Origin: DASWRT01 sp036403035
GTDB taxonomy: Bacteria > Pseudomonadota > Alphaproteobacteria > ATCC43930 > CGMCC-115725
Assembly: GCA_036403035.1 (NCBI GenBank)
Contig: DASWRT010000128.1
Coordinates: 1 to 9,106 of the forward strand
Length of the DNA stretch: 9,106 nucleotides
Direction: 5' to 3'
Notes under the pieces: generated by a model
The model's input: only the letters and a program-made list of their open reading frames with translations
What the model was told of the DNA's origin: nothing
Database searches by the model: none
Part shown: piece by piece, positions 6,401-9,106 of the stretch
Layout of the letters: the number at the start of each line of letters is the position of its first letter
Position numbering within the stretch: the first letter of the stretch is position 1
Made by a program: the position numbers and the translations under genes

Positions 6401-6805
6401 TCAGCCCTCCGGGGCCGGCGGCTTGACCGCGCCGGGGAGGGAGGGAAGCCACGGCAGGCGATGCGCGATCCAGAGCTGCGCGGCGGGCGGCGGCATCGCG
6501 GCGGGATCGTCGAGCGAGCCGAGGAACACGTCGATCTTGCCGTCGCCGTCGCGCCGCCAGAACAGCGTCGACCCGCAGGCCGGGCAGAACTCGCGAACCA
6601 CGCCGGGCGTGGCGCGATAGACGGCGGGCTGCCCGGCGAGCAGCGCGACGCGCTCGGCCGGGAAGCTCGCGAAGGCCGCGAACGGTGCCCCGGTCTGCCG
6701 CCGGCATTGCGTGCAATGGCAGATGCTGGTTCCGGTCGGCGCACCGGCGGCGCGATACCGCACCGCGCCGCACAGACACCCGCCGGAGTGCGAGACCTCG
6801 TCCAT
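6401..6805 (-). CDS. GFA/CENP-V-fold zinc-binding protein
   Basis: A 134-residue protein of the GFA (glutathione-dependent formaldehyde-activating enzyme/CENP-V) family. The zinc ligands are all visible: GGCLCGAVRY (C10, C12), CHCTQCRRQTG (C29, C31, C34) and FCPACGSTLFW (C74, C77). Between them is the usual GAPFAAFASFPAERVALLAG strand region. Later LGSLDDPAAMPPPAAQLWI carries the D-D-P and hydrophobic pattern of the family's C-terminal half. Original Gfa was assigned to formaldehyde-glutathione adduct formation, but for most members the substrate is unknown, so no symbol is given. ATG 6805 follows GGGGAGG on the minus strand with suitable spacing. The gene starts 47 bp after the mch stop and may be co-transcribed with it. 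The frame remains open far upstream through mch, but only as a shadow. Confidence 0.9.
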   Translation of the reverse strand: MDEVSHSGGCLCGAVRYRAAGAPTGTSICHCTQCRRQTGAPFAAFASFPAERVALLAGQPAVYRATPGVVREFCPACGSTLFWRRDGDGKIDVFLGSLDDPAAMPPPAAQLWIAHRLPWLPSLPGAVKPPAPEG

Positions 6806-6852
6806 TTCCTTGCCTCCCCTCACGTGACATACGGACCGGTAACCGACGCCCT

Positions 6853-7899
6853 CTATCGCGGCAGCAGCACCCAAAGGTCGAGGTCGAGGATCACCGCCGG
6901 ATCGTAGCCTTCGGCGGTGCGTCCGGGGAAATCGGCGCAGGGCCGGTCCTTGGCCGCGACCGTGCGGATGCGCAGCGCGCCGAAATCGGCGCGGCCGGGC
7001 AACGGCTCCTTCGCCAGCACCTCGCTCCACGCATAGACCGTGTCGCCGGCGAAGCAGGGGGCGACGTGCCGGCCGCCGTTCAGCGCCGCGACGCGGAACG
7101 CGTTGCCGAGGCCGTTGAAGGAGAGCGCGCGGGCGAGGCTGATGACGTGGCCGCCATAGATCAGCCGGCGGCCGAACCGCCCCTGCTTCGCCGCGTGCAG
7201 GTCGAAATGGACCTTCGCCGTGTTCTGATAGAGGCGGGTCGCCATCTGGTGCTCCGCCTCCTCGATCGCCATGCCGTCGACATGGTCGATCCGCTCGCCG
7301 ACGGCGTAGTCGTCCCAGCCGAAGGGCGAGCCGGCGGCGGCGCGGTCGTAACGGCGCCCGTCGACGCCCTCCGGCACGACCAGCCGCTCCACCGGCACCG
7401 CCGCCGGCAGATCCGGGACGCGCGCCTCGGGCGCCGGGGCCGCACGGTCGCGCTTCCGCACCATCACCCAGCGGACATAGTCGAGCACCGTCTCGCCGCG
7501 CTGGTTCGTGCCGTGCGAGCGGACATAGACGATGCCGGTCTCGCCGTTGGCGTTCTCCTTGTGCCCGATCACCTCGGAGCGGGCGCTCACCGTGTCGCCG
7601 GGATAGAGCGGCGCGCCGAACACGCCGTCGGCGTAACCGAGGTTGGCGACCGCGTTGAGCGACACGTCCGGCACCGTCTTGCCGAACACCAGGTGGAAGG
7701 CGAGCACGTCGTCGAGCGGCGCGCGGCGGAAGCCCAGCGCCTGCGCGAACGGGTCGGCGCTGTTGACGGCGAAGCGCGTGCCGGTGAGCGCGAGATAGAG
7801 CGCCGCGTCGCCCTCGGTCGCGGTGCGCGGCGTCGCGTGCTCGATCACCTGCCCGAGCCGGAAATCCTCGAAGAAATTGCCGGGATTGGTCTTGCTCAC
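6853..7899 (-). CDS. mch: Mesaconyl-CoA hydratase
   Basis: A 348-residue double-hotdog (MaoC-like) protein that closely follows Mch of Rhodobacter and Methylobacterium. This enzyme hydrates mesaconyl-CoA (2-methylfumaryl-CoA) reversibly to beta-methylmalyl-CoA in the ethylmalonyl-CoA pathway. Recognisable stretches are KTNPGNFFEDFRLGQ (N-terminus), HLVFGKTVPDVSLNAVANL (about 69-87), YVRWVMVRKRD (141-151), RIDHVDG (203-209), and GRFGRRLIYGGHVISLARAL (240-259). N226, H231 and D233 (N-x4-H-F-D) and H251 of GGH fall where hydratase-2-type active-site residues are expected. The start is GTG at 7899, and no upstream ATG fits the family N-terminus. The upstream neighbour on the same strand is a CoA ester lyase, the enzyme class that acts next in the pathway. 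The 279-bp gap between them is mostly filled by palindromic repeat copy 2. Confidence 0.93.
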   Translation of the reverse strand: MSKTNPGNFFEDFRLGQVIEHATPRTATEGDAALYLALTGTRFAVNSADPFAQALGFRRAPLDDVLAFHLVFGKTVPDVSLNAVANLGYADGVFGAPLYPGDTVSARSEVIGHKENANGETGIVYVRSHGTNQRGETVLDYVRWVMVRKRDRAAPAPEARVPDLPAAVPVERLVVPEGVDGRRYDRAAAGSPFGWDDYAVGERIDHVDGMAIEEAEHQMATRLYQNTAKVHFDLHAAKQGRFGRRLIYGGHVISLARALSFNGLGNAFRVAALNGGRHVAPCFAGDTVYAWSEVLAKEPLPGRADFGALRIRTVAAKDRPCADFPGRTAEGYDPAVILDLDLWVLLPR

Positions 7900-7931
7900 G
7901 CGCTCGCCTCGCTCGGTGGGAAATAAAAAAG

Positions 7932-8164
7932 TGAATCGGAGATCGGGGGGATGGTTGGGGATTGGGGGATATTGAAAAAAGAAAACGCTTCAACGCGAAG
8001 GCCGCTAAGGTTCACGCGACGGTCGCTAAGGAATGAGGTGCGCGCCTTCGGCGCGCAGAAACTTACCTTTGCGTCCTCTGCGACCCCTTCGCGTCCTTCG
8101 CGTTGAAGCGTTTTCTTTTTTCAATATCCCCTCACCCCCAATCATCCCCCCGATCCCCTTATCA
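7932..8164 (-). repeat. Dispersed long palindromic element, copy 2 (inverted)
   Basis: A 233-bp imperfect palindrome related to copy 1 but in the opposite orientation: its left half matches the reverse complement of copy 1's right half (56 of 61 bases by hand count over 7986-8046). The arms pair perfectly over 37 bp, 7965-8001 with 8095-8131, including an A-rich run of the type ATATTGAAAAAAGAAAACG. The central hairpin is TGCGCGCC 8039-8046 with GGCGCGCA 8050-8057 and loop TTC. The ends carry G tracts (on the minus strand four runs within 8128-8158). It starts 14 bp after the stop of the CoA lyase gene and ends 32 bp before the mch start. Base composition (G-rich ends, A-rich patches, CGAAGGA-type units) is unlike the flanking genes. 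No transposase or target duplication is seen. Confidence 0.87.
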
Positions 8165-8178
8165 AGTTGGTTCTTTCT

Positions 8179-9069
8179 CTACGACGCCGCCGCACGCTCC
8201 ATCTCGGCGATCTGGTCGGCCATCGCGACGAGACGGCGGGCGTTCTCGACGTGCAAATTCTCGATCAGCTTGCCGTCGACCAGCACGACGCCCTTGCCGG
8301 CGGCGACCGCGTCGGCGTGCGCCTGGATGATGCGGCGCGACCATGCGACCTCGTCGGGCGACGGCGCGAACGCCTCGTTGCAGGCGGCGATCGTCTTCGG
8401 GTGGATCAGCGTCTTGCCGTCGAAGCCCAGATCGCGCCCCTGTCGGCAGGAATGGGCGAACCCCTCGTCGTCGTCGAGGTCGAGATGCACGCCGTCGAGG
8501 ATCGCCAGCCGGTAGGCGCGCGCCGCCAGCAGGCAGAGCCCCAGCGAGGTCAGCATCGGCAGCCGGTCCCGCGTGTGCGCGGCGTGCAGGTCCTTGGCGA
8601 GATCGGAGGTGCCCATCACCAGCCCGCCCAGGCGCGGCGACGACGCCGCGATCTGCTCGGCGTGCAGCATGCCGAGCGGCGTCTCCATCATGCACCAGAT
8701 CGCGAGGCCGTCCGGCGCGCCGGCCGCGACCAGCGCCGCCTCGGCCTGCCGCACCATGTCGGCGCTCTCGACCTTCGGCAGCAGCACGCCGTCGACCGGC
8801 AGCGTCGCGGCGGCGGCGAGATCGCCGTAGCCCCAGGGCGTGTTGAGCCCGTTGACGCGCAGCAGCAGTTCCCGCTTGCCGTAGTTGCCGCCGCCGCCGA
8901 GCGCCGCCGCGATCGTGCCGCGCGCGCCCTCCTTCGCGTCGGGGGCGACCGCATCCTCCAGGTCGAAGATCAAGGCGTCGGCGGCAAGCGTCCGCGCCTT
9001 CTCAAGCGCACGCGGGTTCGACCCCGGCATATACAGCATGCTGCGGCGCGGGCGCGCGGTGGCGGGCAT
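8179..9069 (-). CDS. CoA ester lyase, HpcH/HpaI/CitE family (malyl-CoA lyase or thioesterase type)
   Basis: A 296-residue TIM-barrel protein of the CitE-like family, which cleaves or hydrolyses malyl-CoA-type thioesters with Mg2+. Motifs in order: RPRRSMLYMPGS (6-17), DALIFDLEDAVAP (31-43), LLLRVNG with R71, GVLLPKVES (94-102), CMMETPLGM with E129, GLVMGTSDLAKDL with D156, and GFDGKTLIHPKT (215-226). E129 and D156 are the expected Mg2+ ligands and R71 the substrate arginine. Near the C-terminus VDGKLIENLHVENARR places Glu270 where many relatives have the catalytic Asp of a M-I-D motif. Its position upstream of mch suggests beta-methylmalyl-CoA/malyl-CoA lyase (Mcl1-like) or (3S)-malyl-CoA thioesterase (Mcl2-like); I cannot choose between them from sequence alone. 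ATG 9069 follows a strong GAGGAGG (complement 9077-9083) with a 7-bp gap. Confidence 0.88.
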   Translation of the reverse strand: MPATARPRRSMLYMPGSNPRALEKARTLAADALIFDLEDAVAPDAKEGARGTIAAALGGGGNYGKRELLLRVNGLNTPWGYGDLAAAATLPVDGVLLPKVESADMVRQAEAALVAAGAPDGLAIWCMMETPLGMLHAEQIAASSPRLGGLVMGTSDLAKDLHAAHTRDRLPMLTSLGLCLLAARAYRLAILDGVHLDLDDDEGFAHSCRQGRDLGFDGKTLIHPKTIAACNEAFAPSPDEVAWSRRIIQAHADAVAAGKGVVLVDGKLIENLHVENARRLVAMADQIAEMERAAAS

Positions 9070-9106
9070 CGGCGGACCTCCTCGTCTCGTGAAGCGGCGG
9101 CACTAT

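Noticed and set aside
2691..7931. The 5.2-kb segment between the inverted repeats as a composite mobile element
   Set aside because: It contains core housekeeping genes (sdhCDAB, mch) with normal composition, no transposase and no target duplication. Two independent repeat insertions are simpler.
6401..7993. A 530-codon minus-strand frame spanning repeat copy 2, mch (shifted) and the GFA protein
   Set aside because: Only its last 134 residues are real (GFA family). The rest is mch read out of frame plus repeat sequence, so no fusion is present.

Overview
This is a GC-rich bacterial window carrying ordinary chromosomal metabolism. The sdhC-sdhD-sdhA-sdhB gene order, the style of the Sdh proteins, and a mesaconyl-CoA hydratase beside a CitE-type CoA ester lyase (ethylmalonyl-CoA pathway) all suggest an alphaproteobacterium, probably of the Rhodospirillales type. 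That placement is inferred from gene content and protein style, not from any search.

Layout, left to right: the end of a tyrosine-recombinase-like reading frame, cut short by a stop at 130 and probably a remnant; about 390 bp with no convincing gene; a small MgtC/SapB-family membrane protein (+); about 330 bp with no convincing gene; and an M24/creatinase-fold protein (+) that has lost all five canonical metal ligands. Next comes a 219-bp palindromic repeat (copy 1), the terminator of the sdh operon, and then sdhB, sdhA, sdhD and sdhC on the minus strand with a candidate promoter upstream of sdhC. Further right, also on the minus strand, are a GFA/CENP-V-fold protein, mesaconyl-CoA hydratase (mch), a second palindromic repeat (copy 2, 233 bp, inverted relative to copy 1), and a HpcH/HpaI/CitE-family CoA ester lyase.

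How the genes work together: SdhCDAB is complex II, which oxidises succinate to fumarate and reduces quinone. Mch and the CoA ester lyase belong to the late steps of C2 assimilation (mesaconyl-CoA to methylmalyl-CoA to glyoxylate plus propionyl-CoA, or malyl-CoA chemistry). Their products enter the C4 pool handled by succinate dehydrogenase. The MgtC-like, M24 and GFA genes show no evident link to this.

The most unusual content is not coding. Two related long palindromes, at 2472-2690 and 7932-8164, have asymmetric inner arms (so they have a direction), a conserved 8-bp central hairpin, and G-tract-rich ends with conserved spacing. One lies between convergent genes. The other separates the CoA lyase gene from mch. 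They look like members of a dispersed repeat family. I see no defence system, CRISPR array, complete mobile element or RNA gene.
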